From Ornithodoros turicata (taxonomy: Eukaryota; Arthropoda; Arachnida; Ixodida; Argasidae): a DNA stretch of 64,000 nt. Positions 62,031 to 64,000 of the stretch are shown piece after piece. Positions within the stretch are counted from its first letter, which is position 1. Every line of letters starts with the position of its first letter. The DNA is taken from NCBI RefSeq assembly GCF_037126465.1, contig NW_026999445.1, positions 186,001-250,000 of the forward strand. Direction: 5' to 3'. The notes beneath the pieces are model-generated. The model saw only the letters and a list, made by a program, of their open reading frames with translations. It was not told the origin of the DNA and made no database searches. Made by a program: the position numbers and the translations under genes.

Positions 62031-63787
62031 TAGTGTTGCTACCTTTTCTCTGCTTGGAGTCGCCAAATCTGGGGTATAAGTCGCTAAATCTCGAAAAATT
62101 TGTGCAAAAGGTCGCTAAAAGTCGCCAAGCTTAAAATAGCCGCATAATGATACCAAAAATTAGTGTCATTTGCAGCTTTAACGACTTATCCATCTTCCCA
62201 ACAGTCTGATTAACATCGTTGAGGCAAAGGGAGCCTTTCTGGATCCATATAATGCTCTACAGAATGGTGCCACCAGTTAAAAAGTTTGGCATTATTATAT
62301 ACGATTAATAGAGCGCATCATAAGAATACGTGGTGAAGGGGGTCCCCAATATCAACCATTAAGAATAAACGTTTAAGAATAACACATTCAAGAATAATCC
62401 GCTTAAAAAATGCACGGTTAAAAATATATCTCCTAAAATAAACCGCTTACTACCCCGCTTAGAGATCACCGTTTAATAATCCACCATTAAAAATAAACTG
62501 TTTCAAAATCCCCTCACCATCTAGCACGGAGGCGGACTGATCGCAATTTGCGCCGGGTTAGATCAGGTTATGTTAGGTTAGGCTAGTTTGGTTTCGGTTA
62601 GTTTGGGATAGTTTAGGATAGTTTGGTCCTGTGAGGTTAGTTTAAGCCCCTTGCTTGCAGTTCACCTTGATTTGGGCCACACCACATGGTTCTAGCAACT
62701 ATAGGGTGGATTTGGGGGGATTTTGAAACGATTTATTTTTAACGGTATATTCTTAACCGTGGATTCCTTAGCGTTTTTATTTAAACGGGGATATTTCGGC
62801 GATTACTTTTGTGCGTTGATTTTTAAGCGTCTACTCTGGGAGATATATTTTTAACAGTGGGTACTTACGCGTTTATTTTTCAAAGATTATTTAAAAGATT
62901 CAAACAGGATACACCCAAAATTAACGCAGATGATGAATTCAACAAGTGCCAGATACGGGATTGTAAACGCTAAGAAGGAGTCATATGACAGCAAGAAAGG
63001 GAAGCTCGTTCCGATACGCTACTTCACATCTTTGCATCTGTGTATGCATGGATACGTAGCGCAAATAAATTTGAAACAAAATAAAATAAAATACGAAAAG
63101 AAAAAAAACGGTAGTCTTGTAGCATCTGGAATGTGGTGCAGAACCGGGTATTAGAGTTGTAATGACTACAAGCGGAGATGCACACAGGGGACAGTCTTTT
63201 ATCTACCTTCACCTAGCCTCCCAATCACATTCACTCGCTTCTTCGGTGTGCACTTTGACGCACGCTCGCAACAAGTGCAGCACGCACCACATTCACTGGG
63301 CATCTTGCAATGTGGGCCGCTTTCCCATGCCCCTTTTCTTCTCCAGCTTCCACCGCACCTGGATGGGCAGGCCCAGGGTGCACTGGTGGCGCTGTCGTCT
63401 CTCTGAGTGTGCCACGCCGACGCTCCGTTGCTGATTATTGGGAGAACTCGCTGATACCACGGTCTCTTGGTGATACCTTGCTTCCTGAAGGAGCGCACAC
63501 ATATTTTGCTAGCTTTAGCGGTTTGAAATAGCATACCAACCAGAAGCGTTCGATTTCAGTCGTTCCATGCGTCCGCGTTCTCTGGGACCGACGCCATGAA
63601 GACTTCAATACTACACGAACCGAATTTCTATTTCCGAACCTATGTTTTCACATTTTCACTGACTTTAATCCCATGATCTGTTTCAGGAAGTGGCTAAAAA
63701 GTCGCTACAGCCAGTATACGACAAAATCGCTAAACAGAGCAAAATGTCGCTATATTTAGTGATGAAATCGCTAAAGTGGAAGCACTG
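62031..63787. mobile_element. hAT-like element with 8-bp TSD TTACCATG
   Basis: 1757 bp. Ends TAGTGTTGC and, inverted, CAGTGCTTCC; exact flanking 8-mers TTACCATG (62023-62030 and 63788-63795). GTCGCTAAA words are repeated in both subterminal regions. No transposase. A composite fold-back lies inside. Confidence 0.75.
62340..62910. repeat. Inverted array of ~15-bp TTAARAATAA repeats
   Basis: The left arm (62350-62510) has a unit near CGTTTAAGAATAAC repeated at ~15-base intervals. The right arm (62730-62905) has the same unit inverted. The ~200-bp centre contains GGTTAG and AGTTTGG words. Sequence within arms is degenerate but the period is clear. Confidence 0.75.
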
Positions 63788-63887
63788 TTACCATGTCACT
63801 CGTTTTCCCACGGATACCCATGATCAGATCTAACCATCATTATGGAATATCGTTCGGTTTTGGAATGTTACTGTTTGCGAGTAGGGA

Positions 63888-64000
63888 TTTAACAACAACA
63901 ACTTTATTTTGAAATGGAAAGTGGGGAGGAGTAATACGCGAAACACATTGCACCTCACGAGTTCCCTAACTGAAAAATTGCCTCCACGCTTCGCAAAAAA
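63888..64000 (-). repeat. LINE 3' tail at window edge
   Basis: + strand AACAACAACAACTTTATTTTG is a (GTT)n tail with AATAAAG in minus sense, the 3' end of a minus-strand LINE that continues beyond 64000. Confidence 0.6.

Noticed and set aside
62560..62640. Telomere-like TTAGG repeats
   Set aside because: Only a few irregular GGTTAG words mixed with AGTTTGG; not a telomeric array.
63199..63534. Minus-strand frame as a possible 5' exon of the GMC gene
   Set aside because: Cys- and Ser-rich, without FAD-binding GxGxxG or other GMC motifs, and inside the 62031-63787 hAT-like element.
1..64000. CRISPR arrays, operons or bacterial genes
   Set aside because: No regularly spaced identical repeats with unique spacers and no prokaryote-like gene runs; introns and animal transposons dominate.

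Overview
This is a window of a large, repeat-rich animal genome, most likely an ixodid tick or a close chelicerate. Three things point that way. Coding sequence is split into short exons with canonical GT/AG junctions and kilobase-scale introns. Almost everything else is animal transposable elements: LTR, LINE, Penelope, SINE, mariner, hAT and fold-back MITEs. Two copies of a tRNA-headed SINE resemble the tick Ruka-type SINE as I remember it, so the species-level call is inference.

One host gene is recognisable. It encodes a GMC-family (glucose-methanol-choline) FAD oxidoreductase on the minus strand. Seven exons at 61049-60925, 59069-58902, 54313-54169, 49946-49720, 46162-45985, 44713-44497 and 22713-22557 join with matching phases into the C-terminal ~404 residues, with the catalytic His and Asn positions present. 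The N-terminal FAD-binding exons are not found and probably lie beyond 64000. The last intron is ~21.8 kb and holds most of the large insertions.

Region by region. 1-3562: 5' part of a minus-strand Ty3/gypsy element (LTR, tRNA-Ser-type primer site, gag, protease, integrase) running off the left edge. 3563-9200: non-coding DNA with hAT-like MITEs and SINEs. 9815-11190: a LINE reverse transcriptase fragment split by a palindromic MITE. 12.9-14.6 kb: a pol C-terminal remnant and a broken hAT transposase. 14.8-16.3 kb: fold-back DNA. 16.7-18.6 kb: a 5'-truncated LINE with an intact RT frame. 18.9-22.3 kb: SINE, Penelope fragments and fold-backs. 22.6-44.7 kb (last GMC intron): a Penelope endonuclease; a possible 12.9-kb TIR-bounded element interrupted by a complete LTR retrotransposon (28864-36421, TSD GTGCT); a LINE end; hAT- and pogo-like MITEs. 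44.7-61 kb: the other GMC introns with MITEs, a mariner, a BEL/Pao fragment and a gypsy integrase remnant. 61-64 kb: two nearly adjacent hAT insertions and a LINE tail.

The most notable biology is in the retroelements. Both Ty3/gypsy-type elements place integrase directly after protease, and in the complete copy integrase precedes reverse transcriptase. That is a Ty1/copia-like order within a gypsy-type pol (the arrangement known from Gmr1-like elements). The complete copy is young by its LTRs but carries a gag stop, a frameshift and an Asp-to-Asn change in the RT active site.
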